From positions 124,001 to 188,000 of the forward strand of contig NZ_PRDB01000014.1 of NCBI RefSeq assembly GCF_002925905.1: a stretch of 64,000 nucleotides of DNA. Direction: 5' to 3'. A program made the position numbers and the translations under genes. The notes beneath the pieces were generated by a model that saw only the letters and a list, made by a program, of their open reading frames with translations, was not told where the DNA came from and made no database searches. How positions within the stretch are numbered: the stretch's first letter is position 1; the number at the start of each line of letters is the position of its first letter. Source of the DNA: Klebsiella michiganensis. GTDB lineage: Bacteria > Pseudomonadota > Gammaproteobacteria > Enterobacterales > Enterobacteriaceae. Shown here in pieces: positions 13,202 through 22,085 of this stretch.

Positions 13202-13903
13202 CTGAACGCACCGGCACAGCTCTCTTTGCCACTGTATCTTCCCGATGATGAAACTTTCGCGAGTTTCTGGCCGGGCGATAACCCTTCTCTTCTTGCCGCC
13301 CTTCAGAACGTGCTGCGGCAGGAACATAGCGGATACATCTACATCTGGTCACGCGAAGGGGCGGGGCGCAGCCATCTCCTGCACGCGGCCTGCGCGGAGC
13401 TCTCTCAGCGCGGCGATGCGGTGGGCTACGTACCTCTGGATAAACGGACGTGGTTTGTTCCTGAAGTGCTGGACGGGATGGAGCACCTGTCGCTGGTTTG
13501 TATCGATAATATTGAGTGCGTAGCGGGCGATGAACTGTGGGAAATGGCGATTTTCGACCTCTACAACCGCATTCTCGAGTCCGGTAAAACCCGGCTGTTG
13601 ATTACCGGCGACCGACCGCCGCGCCAGCTCAAGCTTGGCCTGCCGGATCTGGCTTCGCGTCTTGACTGGGGGCAAATCTACAAGCTGCAGCCGCTGTCGG
13701 ATGAAGACAAACTCCAGGCGCTTCAGCTTCGCGCCAGACTGCGCGGTTTCGAAATGCCGGAAGACGTCTGTCGGTTCCTGCTTAAGCGGCTGGATCGCGA
13801 AATGCGTTCGCTGTTTATGACGCTCGATCAGCTCGATCGCGCTTCCATTACCGCCCAGCGCAAGCTGACCATTCCTTTCGTGAAAGAGATCCTCAAGCTT
13901 TAG
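13202..13903 (+). CDS. hda: Hda, regulator of DnaA inactivation
   Basis: Hda is an AAA+ protein that, with the DNA-loaded sliding clamp, stimulates ATP hydrolysis by DnaA and prevents over-initiation. Starting at the CTG at 13202 gives 233 residues, the E. coli length, and includes the clamp-binding motif QLSLPL at residues 6-11. A TTG at 13226 would remove that motif, so the non-standard CTG, as shown for E. coli, is the better start. The P-loop is replaced by [14 protein letters not shown], with the Walker-B-like VCIDNIE and the arginine finger region ASRLDWG. It follows uraA with 95 bases between. Confidence 0.93.
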   Translation: MNAPAQLSLPLYLPDDETFASFWPGDNPSLLAALQNVLRQEHSGYIYIWSREGAGRSHLLHAACAELSQRGDAVGYVPLDKRTWFVPEVLDGMEHLSLVCIDNIECVAGDELWEMAIFDLYNRILESGKTRLLITGDRPPRQLKLGLPDLASRLDWGQIYKLQPLSDEDKLQALQLRARLRGFEMPEDVCRFLLKRLDREMRSLFMTLDQLDRASITAQRKLTIPFVKEILKL

Positions 13904-13929
13904 CGGGCCGCGGCCTGAGGATCAACAAC

Positions 13930-14289
13930 TTAGTTAACGATTTCCAGAACCTGCTCCGGCGGGCGACCGATACGGGCCTCACCGTGGCTAACGACGATAG
14001 GCCGTTCAATCAGCTTTGGATTATCAACCATCGCCTGGATCAGCGCATCTTCGCTCAGCTGCGGGTTAGCGAGATCGAGGGATTTATAGAGATCTTCTTT
14101 CTGGCGCATTAAGTCGCGCGCGCTGGCCATCCCCAGCATCTTCAGCAGCTGGCGCAGCGTGGCGGCATCCGGCGGCGTCTCCAGATAGAGCACCACTTCG
14201 GGGTCGATGCCGTTAGCCTTCAGCAGGCTCAGCGTGTCGCGACTCTTGGAGCAGCGCGGGTTGTGATAGATTTTGACCGTATCGGACAT
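13930..14289 (-). CDS. yfgD: ArsC-family reductase-like protein YfgD
   Basis: The 119-residue protein is the ArsC glutaredoxin-coupled arsenate reductase type and has the E. coli YfgD length. The N-terminal IYHNPRCSKSRDTLSLL carries the active-site cysteine, and RPIVVSHGEARIGRPPEQV contains the conserved RPI segment. Biological substrate is not settled; chromosomal YfgD is not part of an ars operon here. It lies 9 bases downstream of bepA and is probably co-transcribed. Confidence 0.92.
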   Translation of the reverse strand: MSDTVKIYHNPRCSKSRDTLSLLKANGIDPEVVLYLETPPDAATLRQLLKMLGMASARDLMRQKEDLYKSLDLANPQLSEDALIQAMVDNPKLIERPIVVSHGEARIGRPPEQVLEIVN

Positions 14290-14298
14290 GAGGTCTCC

Positions 14299-15762
14299 TT
14301 ACATTTTCTGGTACGGTTTGAAGCGTTCCTGCAGCTGACGCAGCTGATCGATACGCGCATCGTAGCGGGCCTGCTGCAGGCTGCCTAATTTTACCTGTGA
14401 GCTGGCGCTGCTGAGCAGGGTAATGGCCTGATCGAGTCGGCCAACCAGCGCCATGCCTTCCGCTCGGGCTGCCAGCTCCTGATCGCGATTTCCCAGTTTA
14501 GCTTCCGCTTGCGCCAGCAAATCCCAACCATTGACGTCATCTTTATTATTGAAGGTATAGCGGTTAAGGATCGTCGCCGCTTCCCCCGGCTGCCCGCCTT
14601 CCAGCAGGGCGTTGGCGAGGTTGAGCTGCAGCACCGGATTAGTACGCAGCTCGCGGGCGCCCTTCAGGCGATTAATCGCGTCTGTGGCTCTCTTTTGCCC
14701 GAGATCGATATCGGTCGCCAGGTCAAGGTACCAGGCGTTCTGCGGTTCGGCGCTCAGCAGCGGCTGCAGCGTTTTGCGCGCCAGATCGTAATTGTTATTG
14801 CCCATGGCCAGCAGCGCGCGGCCGTACTGGGCGGCGTGCTGCTCGCGAATATTGCCTTTTTCCCAGCTGCTCAGCAGGTCGTTGCCCAGCTTATTGTCGC
14901 CGGAGGTGTACATGCCCAGCGTTCTGGCCTTCGCCAGGTAGAAGTCAGCGGAGGACTGCACGACAACCGGGCGCATCTGGTTCGCACGGTTGCGGGCGTC
15001 GGCGAGACGGCTTTCCGGTAAGGGGTGGGTCAGCAGCATTTCCGGCGGCCGGGTGGAGTAGCGCGACTCGTCGAGCAGCTTACCCATAAACGCCGGCATT
15101 GCCTGCGGGTCGAACCCGGAGCGCTGAAGGACCTGAATGCCAATGCGGTCGGCCTCTTCTTCATTTTGACGGGTAAAGCTGATCAGCCCCTGCTGGCTGC
15201 CCGCCAGGGTGCCGGTCAGCGCGGCCATCCCGGCCTGCGGGCTGGCCATCGCCAGCAGAATCGAGCCCAGCGCGCCGACCCAGGTCAGCGGAGCGTTACG
15301 CTTTTGGTCTTCCATCGCGCGGGCGAGATGGCGCTGGGTGACGTGAGAAATTTCGTGCGCCATTACCGACGCCAGCTCGCTTTCATTATCCGAGTAGCGG
15401 AACAGGGCCGAGTGCAGTACGACGTTACCGCCGAAGAAAGCAAAGGCGTTTATTTGATCGTTATTAATCAGATAAAAGTGGAACGGGGTGCGAACGGAAT
15501 TGGCGTGCGACACCAGGCGCATGCCTAAACCGTTAATATACTGCACCAGCAGCGGATCGTTGATCAACGGCGCGCTGCCGCGCAGCTGGCGCACGTAGTA
15601 ATCTCCCATCTGCATTTCCTGGCCGATGGAGAGCGTGCTTCCTGCGGAGGTGCCCATGTCCGGCAGAGTGTCTGCGGTATCGGCAAAAGCAGGTAATATT
15701 GAACCCAGCGTCAGCGACGCTATGACGGTCGCCACCAGCGTTTTCTTCAACTGCCTGAACAT
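14299..15762 (-). CDS. bepA: Periplasmic metalloprotease/chaperone BepA
   Basis: BepA helps assemble the LPS transporter LptD at the BAM complex and degrades stalled outer membrane proteins. The ATG at 15762 gives 487 residues, as in E. coli. It shows a signal peptide ([20 protein letters not shown], cleaved near AFA-DTAD), a zinc-protease M48 motif [13 protein letters not shown] with the third ligand region EEADRIGIQ, and a C-terminal TPR domain (about 310-480). An open-frame extension to 15870 lacks the signal-peptide logic. Confidence 0.96.
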   Translation of the reverse strand: MFRQLKKTLVATVIASLTLGSILPAFADTADTLPDMGTSAGSTLSIGQEMQMGDYYVRQLRGSAPLINDPLLVQYINGLGMRLVSHANSVRTPFHFYLINNDQINAFAFFGGNVVLHSALFRYSDNESELASVMAHEISHVTQRHLARAMEDQKRNAPLTWVGALGSILLAMASPQAGMAALTGTLAGSQQGLISFTRQNEEEADRIGIQVLQRSGFDPQAMPAFMGKLLDESRYSTRPPEMLLTHPLPESRLADARNRANQMRPVVVQSSADFYLAKARTLGMYTSGDNKLGNDLLSSWEKGNIREQHAAQYGRALLAMGNNNYDLARKTLQPLLSAEPQNAWYLDLATDIDLGQKRATDAINRLKGARELRTNPVLQLNLANALLEGGQPGEAATILNRYTFNNKDDVNGWDLLAQAEAKLGNRDQELAARAEGMALVGRLDQAITLLSSASSQVKLGSLQQARYDARIDQLRQLQERFKPYQKM

Positions 15763-15991
15763 AACCTCTGTCCTGTAATGTAGGTGTGCCAGTTTGACCG
15801 ATTGTGCGGCGTAATGTTCCCTGACCGCAAGCAGGTCCAGCGAGTTTAGCCGTCGTTCGCGGCGTTGCAAATATGATATTCATCCGGCCAGTAATGTTTG
15901 TGGTTTTACCCATAAAAAGCGAAGTCTTTTTTGTGACATTTCGATACAATTCCTGAGATTGTTACAGTTCCGCTCTTCAGGGAAGGGTTTT

Positions 15992-17059
15992 ATGCTCCAG
16001 ATGTTAATGCAGTGGTACCGTCGTCGGTTCAGCGACCCGGAGGCGATAGCGCTGCTGGTCATTTTGCTGGCTGGGTTCGGCATTATGTTTTTCTTCAGCG
16101 GCCTGCTGGCACCTTTGTTAGTGTCGATTGTTCTGGCCTATCTGCTGGAGTGGCCCACCGTCAGACTGGAGCGTATCGGGTTTTCACGTACCTGGGCCAC
16201 CTCGGTCGTTCTGATTCTGTTTGTCGGCATTCTGCTGCTGATGGCGTTTGTGGTGATGCCGGTTGCCTGGCAGCAGGGCATTTATCTGATTCGCGATATG
16301 CCCGGGATGCTGAATAAACTTTCCGATTTCGCCGCCACGGTGCCGCGCCGTTATCCGGCCCTCATGGATGCCGGCATTATCGATGCGATGGCGGAGAATA
16401 TGCGCAGCCGGATGTTAACCGTCGGCGACTCGGTGGTGAAATATTCGCTGGCCTCTCTGGTCGGGCTGCTGACCCTGGCGGTCTATCTGGTGCTGGTGCC
16501 GCTGATGGTTTTCTTTCTGCTGAAAGATAAAGAGCAGATGCTTAATGCCGTACGCCGGGTGCTGCCGCGCAACCGCGGCCTGGCCGGGCAGGTATGGAAA
16601 GAGATGAACCAGCAAATTACCAACTATATTCGCGGTAAGGTGCTGGAGATGATTGTCGTCGGCGTGGCGACGTGGATTGGCTTTATCCTTTTTGGCCTCA
16701 ACTATTCGCTGCTGCTGGCGGTGCTGGTAGGGTTCTCGGTATTAATCCCCTATATCGGCGCGTTTGTGGTCACCATTCCGGTGGTGGGCGTGGCGCTGTT
16801 CCAGTTTGGCGCGGGAACCGAGTTCTGGAGCCTGTTTGCGGTGTACCTGATTATTCAGGCGCTGGATGGCAACCTGCTGGTGCCGGTACTCTTCTCGGAA
16901 GCCGTTAACCTGCATCCGCTGGTGATTATTCTGTCGGTGGTTATTTTTGGCGGTCTGTGGGGATTCTGGGGCGTGTTCTTCGCTATTCCGCTGGCGACGC
17001 TCATCAAAGCGGTGGTGCACGCCTGGCCGGATGGCCTGATAGTGGAAGACGAGCATTAG
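15992..17059 (+). CDS. perM: PerM/YfgO, AI-2E transporter family membrane protein
   Basis: The 355-residue protein belongs to the AI-2 exporter (TqsA/YdiK/PerM) family, with about eight membrane segments. It closely matches E. coli PerM from MLQMLMQWYRRRFSDPEAIA to LIKAVVHAWPDG. In E. coli it is linked to envelope function and is divergent from bepA, as here (229 bases between). The start at 15992 is preferred over 15959 by homology. The transported substrate is unknown. Confidence 0.92.
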   Translation: MLQMLMQWYRRRFSDPEAIALLVILLAGFGIMFFFSGLLAPLLVSIVLAYLLEWPTVRLERIGFSRTWATSVVLILFVGILLLMAFVVMPVAWQQGIYLIRDMPGMLNKLSDFAATVPRRYPALMDAGIIDAMAENMRSRMLTVGDSVVKYSLASLVGLLTLAVYLVLVPLMVFFLLKDKEQMLNAVRRVLPRNRGLAGQVWKEMNQQITNYIRGKVLEMIVVGVATWIGFILFGLNYSLLLAVLVGFSVLIPYIGAFVVTIPVVGVALFQFGAGTEFWSLFAVYLIIQALDGNLLVPVLFSEAVNLHPLVIILSVVIFGGLWGFWGVFFAIPLATLIKAVVHAWPDGLIVEDEH

Positions 17060-17082
17060 CGCTAAGCCGCAAGGAATGCCCT

Positions 17083-17121
17083 AAAAAAAGACGCCGGGTG
17101 GTTGAGAACGACCCGGCGTCT
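17083..17121. terminator. Bidirectional-type terminator between perM and bcp
   Basis: AGACGCCGGGT (17089-17099) pairs with ACCCGGCGTCT (17111-17121), an 11-base perfect stem. On the minus strand it is followed by seven T, a strong terminator for the gcvR-bcp operon; on the plus strand the T-tract is weak. Confidence 0.85.
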
Positions 17122-17137
17122 TGCGTTTATCTTAGCG

Positions 17138-17608
17138 TCAGGCGTTTTCTTTCAGCCAGTTCAGCACCACGTCGTGGTGATTGCTGGTTTTGAAATCATC
17201 AAACACATGTTCGATTTTGCCGTTGGCGTCGATGAGGAAGCTAATACGATGGATACCGTCGTAGGTTTTCCCCATAAAGGTTTTTTCACCCCAGATACCA
17301 AACTGCTCGCATACCTGATGATCTTCATCAGACAGCAGAGTGAAGTTCAGCAGCTCTTTTTCGGCGAAACGGGAGAGTTTTTCTGGTTTATCCGTACTGA
17401 TACCCAGTACTTCAACGCCTGCTTTTTTCAGGTCGTCCATATTATCGCGTAAACCGCACGCCTGTACGGTGCAGCCCGGGGTCATGGCTTTCGGATAAAA
17501 ATAAACCAGAACACGCTGTCCCTGGAAGTCGGTCAAATTTACTTCCTCGCCGTCCTGGTCCGGTAAGCTAAATTTCGGTGCAATATCACCGGCTTTCAGT
17601 GGGTTCAT
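17138..17608 (-). CDS. bcp: Thioredoxin-dependent thiol peroxidase Bcp
   Basis: Bcp is an atypical 2-Cys peroxiredoxin that reduces peroxides with thioredoxin electrons. The ATG at 17608 gives 156 residues, the E. coli length. The peroxidatic and resolving cysteines are in MTPGCTVQACGLRD (residues 42-55), and YPKAMTPGC is the family signature. It begins three bases after the gcvR stop and should share its transcript. E. coli places the hyf hydrogenase operon between bcp and perM; it is absent here. Confidence 0.96.
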   Translation of the reverse strand: MNPLKAGDIAPKFSLPDQDGEEVNLTDFQGQRVLVYFYPKAMTPGCTVQACGLRDNMDDLKKAGVEVLGISTDKPEKLSRFAEKELLNFTLLSDEDHQVCEQFGIWGEKTFMGKTYDGIHRISFLIDANGKIEHVFDDFKTSNHHDVVLNWLKENA

Positions 17609-17611
17609 CAC

Positions 17612-18181
17612 TCAAACTCCATCCTGTTCATCATGCTGTGAATAATTAACAATGTTAATACTGCCTTGTGCATTCAGTTCTGTACATAGGGCTTTGAACG
17701 CTTGTTCGATATTTGATGCATTTTGCGTAGTCGGGCTGTGGGCGGTGATTTGAATAAAAAGCTGTGCTGACTCGTCGTTCGCTCCGGGCTGAGTGCGGGA
17801 AACCAGCTCGGCAATGTTCATTTTCCACGTATCGCACAGCGCCGTAAACCGCTCAATGATATGCGGCGAATCCGGCACCTCAACCTGAACCCAGACGGTG
17901 TTCTGCATCGCCTGAGGTGGCCTCGCGGTTGTACGCTTCATCACGATAAGCAGATCCAGCTCGGCGCCTTTCAGCGGCAGAGTGGATTCAATCAGGTTAA
18001 TTGCATTCCACGAGCCGGAAAGCAGCATGATAAACGTAAACTCATCGCCAAGCATGGCCAGCCGACTGTCTTCAATATTACAGCCGCAGCTGCTGACGTG
18101 ACGAGTGATCGTATTCACGATGCCTGGGCGGTCAGCACCCAACGCGGTAATAACCAGATAGTGTTGTAATGAGGCTGTCAA
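17612..18181 (-). CDS. gcvR: Glycine cleavage system transcriptional repressor GcvR
   Basis: GcvR binds glycine and the activator GcvA to repress gcvTHP. The 189-residue protein has two ACT domains (about 10-80 and 95-175), seen as HYLVITALGADRPGIVNTIT and VWVQVEVPDSPHIIERFTAL. The start is assigned to TTG at 18181 because it lines up with the E. coli N-terminus (M-T-x-S-x-QHYLVI) and has GGAAG seven bases upstream; the open frame continues to 18259 with a less likely extension. It is divergent from dapA. Confidence 0.88.
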   Translation of the reverse strand: MTASLQHYLVITALGADRPGIVNTITRHVSSCGCNIEDSRLAMLGDEFTFIMLLSGSWNAINLIESTLPLKGAELDLLIVMKRTTARPPQAMQNTVWVQVEVPDSPHIIERFTALCDTWKMNIAELVSRTQPGANDESAQLFIQITAHSPTTQNASNIEQAFKALCTELNAQGSINIVNYSQHDEQDGV

Positions 18182-18334
18182 ACCTGTTCTTCCTTTAAAA
18201 AGGTGAGGTAACGTTAGGAAAGCATAAAAAAAACCGGCATACAACATCCCTGATGGCATCGGGTCTCTTGCTTTTATTACGACTCCAAACGTAACATTGA
18301 GAATCTTGTCCCACTTATGCTCTGAGGATGGCCC

Positions 18335-19213
18335 ATGTTTACGGGAAGTATTGTAGCGCTTGTCACGCCAATGGATGAAAACGGCAACGTCTGCCGGTCA
18401 AGCCTGAAAAAACTGATTGATTATCATGTCGCCAGCGGAACCTCGGCGATCGTTTCGGTAGGGACTACCGGAGAGTCCGCAACATTGAGCCATGAAGAGC
18501 ATGGTGATGTGGTGATGCAGACGCTGGAGCTGGCCGACGGGCGTATCCCGGTCATTGCCGGTACCGGTGCAAATGCAACCGCAGAGGCGATTAGCCTGAC
18601 CAAGCGATTTAACGATAGCGGCGTGGTTGGCTGCCTGACGGTAACGCCGTATTACAACCGTCCGACCCAGGAAGGGCTGTTCCAACACTTTAAAGCTATC
18701 GCAGAACATACTGACCTGCCGCAAATCCTGTATAATGTGCCGTCCCGTACCGGTTGCGATATGCTGCCTGAAACCGTTGGTCGTCTGGCGGAAATTAAAA
18801 ATATTATCGGTATTAAGGAAGCGACGGGGAACTTAAGCCGCGTTCATCAGATCAAAGAGCTGGTTTCAGATGACTTTATTCTGCTGAGCGGCGATGACGC
18901 GACCGGAATGGACTTTATGCAGCTTGGCGGTCATGGCGTGATTTCCGTAACGACAAACGTTGCGGCGCGCGAAATGGCCGAGATGTGCCGACTGGCGCTA
19001 GCAGGTCAATTTGCCGAAGCTCGTGCGATTAACCAGCGTCTGATGCCATTGCATACCAAATTATTTGTCGAACCCAACCCTATTCCGGTCAAATGGGCCT
19101 GTAAGGCGTTGGGTCTTGTGGCGACCGATACGCTACGCCTGCCGATGACCCCGATTACCGAAAACGGTATTAAGGTTGTGACCGCAGCGCTGAAGCATGC
19201 CGGTTTGCTGTAA
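18335..19213 (+). CDS. dapA: 4-hydroxy-tetrahydrodipicolinate synthase
   Basis: DapA condenses pyruvate and aspartate semialdehyde, the first committed step to lysine and diaminopimelate. The 292 residues equal E. coli DapA. The Schiff-base lysine is K161 in IIGIKEATG, and the catalytic tyrosine is in [13 protein letters not shown], with [14 protein letters not shown] near residue 43. It is followed by bamC after 16 bases, as in E. coli. Confidence 0.97.
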   Translation: MFTGSIVALVTPMDENGNVCRSSLKKLIDYHVASGTSAIVSVGTTGESATLSHEEHGDVVMQTLELADGRIPVIAGTGANATAEAISLTKRFNDSGVVGCLTVTPYYNRPTQEGLFQHFKAIAEHTDLPQILYNVPSRTGCDMLPETVGRLAEIKNIIGIKEATGNLSRVHQIKELVSDDFILLSGDDATGMDFMQLGGHGVISVTTNVAAREMAEMCRLALAGQFAEARAINQRLMPLHTKLFVEPNPIPVKWACKALGLVATDTLRLPMTPITENGIKVVTAALKHAGLL

Positions 19214-19229
19214 AGTTTAGGGAGATTTG

Positions 19230-20264
19230 ATGGCTTACTCAGTACAGAAGTCGCGCCTGGCGAAGGTTGCGGGTGTTTCGCTGGTTCTACTCCTCGCGGC
19301 CTGTAGTTCTGACTCGCGCTACAAGCGTCAGGTGAGCGGCGACGAGGCCTATTTGCAGGCTACGCCGCTTAGTGAACTTCACGCGCCAGCAGGGATGATC
19401 CTGCCGATTCAGGTGGGTGATTATAATATTCCGGTTGCGACCAGCACCGGTAACACTGGCAAAGCCCTGGACATTCGTCCGCCGGCCCAGCCACTGGCGC
19501 TGGTCAGCGGTGCGCGTACGCAGTTTAACGGTGATACCGCGACGCTGATGGTGGAAAACGGGCGCAGCGGTTCGCTGTGGGCGCAGGTGGCAAGCATCGT
19601 GCAGTCGAAAAACTACACTATCGCGAAACGCGACGATGCCGGCCAGACGCTGAATACCGACTGGGTCGAATGGAATCGCCTCGATGAAGACCAGCAGTAT
19701 CGTGGTCGCTATCAAATCTCAGTTAAGCAGCAGGGCTATCAGCAGGCGGTGATCGTGAAGCTGGTGAATCTGGAGCAGGCGGGTAAACCTGTTGCCGATC
19801 CGGCTTCGCTGCAGCGCTACAGTACCGCCATGCTGAACGTCATCTCCGAAGGTCTGGATCTGAACGCCACCAGCGCGCAGAACGCCGCGCAGAAAAACGC
19901 CGGGGCGACCTTCGACGTGCAGAGCGGCGCTGATGATACCGGCCTGCCGATGCTGATCGTTCGCGCGCCGTTTAACCTGGTGTGGCAACGCCTGCCGGGC
20001 GCGCTGGAAAAAGTGGGCATGAAGGTCACCGATAGCTCTCGTTCTCAGGGCAGCTTCTCCGTCACCTACAAACCGCTTTCCGACAGCGGCTGGACCGATC
20101 TGGGCGCCCGCGACCCGCAGCTGGTTTCCGGCGATTATAAACTGCAGGTCGGGGACCTCGATAACCGCAGCAGTCTGCAGTTCATCGACCCGAAAGGCCA
20201 TACGCTGACGCAGTCGCAAAATGATGCCCTGGTCGCCGTATTCCAGGCCGCATTAAGTAAGTAA
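19230..20264 (+). CDS. bamC: Outer membrane assembly lipoprotein BamC
   Basis: BamC (NlpB) is a lipoprotein of the BAM complex that folds outer membrane proteins. The 344-residue protein starts [17 protein letters not shown] and has the lipobox LLAAC with Cys25. An unstructured N-terminal part that contacts BamD is followed by two helix-grip domains (about 100-215 and 225-340). The start at 19230 is chosen over 19227 by homology. It is co-transcribed with dapA. Confidence 0.97.
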   Translation: MAYSVQKSRLAKVAGVSLVLLLAACSSDSRYKRQVSGDEAYLQATPLSELHAPAGMILPIQVGDYNIPVATSTGNTGKALDIRPPAQPLALVSGARTQFNGDTATLMVENGRSGSLWAQVASIVQSKNYTIAKRDDAGQTLNTDWVEWNRLDEDQQYRGRYQISVKQQGYQQAVIVKLVNLEQAGKPVADPASLQRYSTAMLNVISEGLDLNATSAQNAAQKNAGATFDVQSGADDTGLPMLIVRAPFNLVWQRLPGALEKVGMKVTDSSRSQGSFSVTYKPLSDSGWTDLGARDPQLVSGDYKLQVGDLDNRSSLQFIDPKGHTLTQSQNDALVAVFQAALSK

Positions 20265-20270
20265 TTAACA

Positions 20271-20295
20271 GGGCTGGAGCAATCCGGCCCTTTTT
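20271..20295 (+). terminator. Terminator of dapA-bamC
   Basis: GGGCTGGA-GCAA-TCCGGCCC is an eight-pair stem with one G-T pair and a GNRA loop, followed by TTTTT. It starts seven bases after the bamC stop and separates it from purC. Confidence 0.85.
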
Positions 20296-20306
20296 AATGT
20301 ATAGTG

Positions 20307-20322
20307 ACGCAAACGTGTGCGT
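20307..20322. promoter_or_regulatory. PurR operator of purC
   Basis: ACGCAAACGTGTGCGT matches 15 of 16 bases of the PurR consensus ACGCAAACGTTTGCGT. It lies 51-66 bases before the purC ATG, within the promoter region. Confidence 0.92.
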
Positions 20323-20372
20323 CAGCAGAAAAGCACAAATTTTTATCGTTAATCATCACTGGAGTGACAAAG

Positions 20373-21086
20373 ATGCAAAAGCAAGCTGAGTTGTATCGTG
20401 GTAAAGCGAAGACGGTATACAGCACCGAAAACCCGGATCTGTTGATACTCGAATTCCGTAACGATACGTCAGCAGGGGACGGCGCTCGCATTGAGCAGTT
20501 CGATCGTAAAGGCATGGTGAACAACAAGTTCAACCATTTCATTATGAGCAAGCTGGCGGAAGCGGGTATCCCGACCCAGATGGAAGCGCTGTTGTCCGAT
20601 ACCGAGTGTCTGGTTAAAAAGCTGGATATGGTGCCGGTGGAGTGCGTGGTGCGTAACCGCGCTGCCGGTTCGCTGGTGAAACGCTTAGGGATTGAAGAGG
20701 GCATCGAGCTGAACCCGCCGCTGTTCGACCTGTTCCTGAAGAACGACGCCATGCACGACCCGATGGTCAACGAATCCTACTGTGAAACCTTTGGCTGGGT
20801 GAGCAAAGAGAACCTGGCGCGTATGCAGGAGCTGACCTACAAAGCTAACGATGTGCTGAAAAAGCTGTTTGACGATGCGGGCCTGATCCTGGTGGACTTC
20901 AAGCTGGAGTTCGGTTTGTTCAAAGGCGAAGTGGTGCTGGGGGATGAATTTTCTCCGGACGGCAGCCGTCTGTGGGATAAAAAAACCATGGATAAAATGG
21001 ACAAAGACCGCTTCCGCCAGAGCCTTGGCGGCCTGATTGAAGCCTACGAAGAAGTCGCTCATCGCCTGGGCGTGAAGCTCGACTAA
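20373..21086 (+). CDS. purC: SAICAR synthetase
   Basis: PurC joins aspartate to CAIR in purine synthesis, using ATP. The ATG at 20373 gives 237 residues, the E. coli length, from [20 protein letters not shown] to HRLGVKLD. The ATP-binding YRGKAKTVY, the [15 protein letters not shown] segment and the metal-binding region DFKLEFG are intact. It is a single-gene unit between two terminators and has its own PurR box. Confidence 0.97.
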   Translation: MQKQAELYRGKAKTVYSTENPDLLILEFRNDTSAGDGARIEQFDRKGMVNNKFNHFIMSKLAEAGIPTQMEALLSDTECLVKKLDMVPVECVVRNRAAGSLVKRLGIEEGIELNPPLFDLFLKNDAMHDPMVNESYCETFGWVSKENLARMQELTYKANDVLKKLFDDAGLILVDFKLEFGLFKGEVVLGDEFSPDGSRLWDKKTMDKMDKDRFRQSLGGLIEAYEEVAHRLGVKLD

Positions 21087-21094
21087 TCCCCCGA

Positions 21095-21122
21095 CGCCAG
21101 AAGAAGTTTTCTTCTTCTGGCG
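21095..21122 (+). terminator. Hairpin terminator after purC
   Basis: CGCCAGAAGAAG-TTTT-CTTCTTCTGGCG is a perfect 12-base stem with a four-base loop, eight bases after the purC stop. The downstream sequence CTCTTCTTGCTGTTT is only moderately T-rich. Confidence 0.75.
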
Positions 21123-21206
21123 CTCTTCTTGCTGTTTCCTGTGGTAATCCTCCGCTGAACCGCCTACGATCTTATTCATTGGTTAATATGATGAATTGAG
21201 GTGCTT

Positions 21207-22073
21207 ATGCGCTGGCAAGGACGTCGCGAGAGCGACAATGTGGAAGATCGTCGTGGTCAATCTGGTTCACCGATGGGCGGCGGAGGCGGTTTTCGTCTCC
21301 CCAGCGGTAAAGGCGGCATTGTACTGCTGATTATTGTTCTGGTGGCGGGCTATTACGGCGTGGATTTAACCGGCATGCTGACCGGCGAGCCGGTATCTCA
21401 ACAGCAAACCACCCAACGCTCCATTAGCCCGCAGGATGAAGAGGCCGCGAAATTCACGAAGGTGATTCTGGCGGACACGGAAGATACCTGGGGCGCTATT
21501 TTTAAAGATATGGGCCGTCAGTATCCGCAGCCCAAACTGGTGATGTACCGCGGCGCGACGCGGACCGCCTGCGGCACCGGTCAATCGGTCATGGGGCCTT
21601 TTTACTGCCCTGCGGACAGCACGGTGTATATCGACCTGTCATTCTACGATGAGATGAGAAACAAGCTTGGCGCCGGCGGCGATTTCGCGCAGGGCTACGT
21701 TATCGCCCACGAGGTTGGCCATCACGTACAAAAGCTGTTGGGTATTGAATCGAAAGTGCGCCAACTGCAGCAAAACGCTTCGCAGGCGGAAGCGAACCGT
21801 CTGTCGGTAAAAATGGAGCTACAGGCGGACTGTTTTGCCGGCGTCTGGGGCTACAACATGCAGAAGCAAGACTACATGGAGACCGGCGATCTGCAGGAAG
21901 CGCTGAATGCCGCAGAGGCGATTGGCGACGATCGCCTGCAGCAGCAGAGCCAGGGGCGCGTCGTGCCGGACAGCTTTACCCACGGAACGTCGCAGCAGCG
22001 CTATACCTGGTTTAAACGCGGTTTCGATAGCGGCGACCCGGCGCAGTGCAACACCTTCGGCAACGCGCTGTAA
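21207..22073 (+). CDS. ypfJ: Putative neutral zinc metallopeptidase YpfJ
   Basis: The 288-residue protein has one membrane segment after a basic N-terminus ([21 protein letters not shown], about 34-54) and a zinc-metallopeptidase motif [16 protein letters not shown], with the third ligand region in [13 protein letters not shown]. The catalytic part should face the periplasm. It matches E. coli YpfJ closely, including [20 protein letters not shown] at the C-terminus. Substrates are unknown. It lies 12 bases before tmcA. Confidence 0.93.
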   Translation: MRWQGRRESDNVEDRRGQSGSPMGGGGGFRLPSGKGGIVLLIIVLVAGYYGVDLTGMLTGEPVSQQQTTQRSISPQDEEAAKFTKVILADTEDTWGAIFKDMGRQYPQPKLVMYRGATRTACGTGQSVMGPFYCPADSTVYIDLSFYDEMRNKLGAGGDFAQGYVIAHEVGHHVQKLLGIESKVRQLQQNASQAEANRLSVKMELQADCFAGVWGYNMQKQDYMETGDLQEALNAAEAIGDDRLQQQSQGRVVPDSFTHGTSQQRYTWFKRGFDSGDPAQCNTFGNAL

Positions 22074-22085
22074 TGCTCTGCTGTC

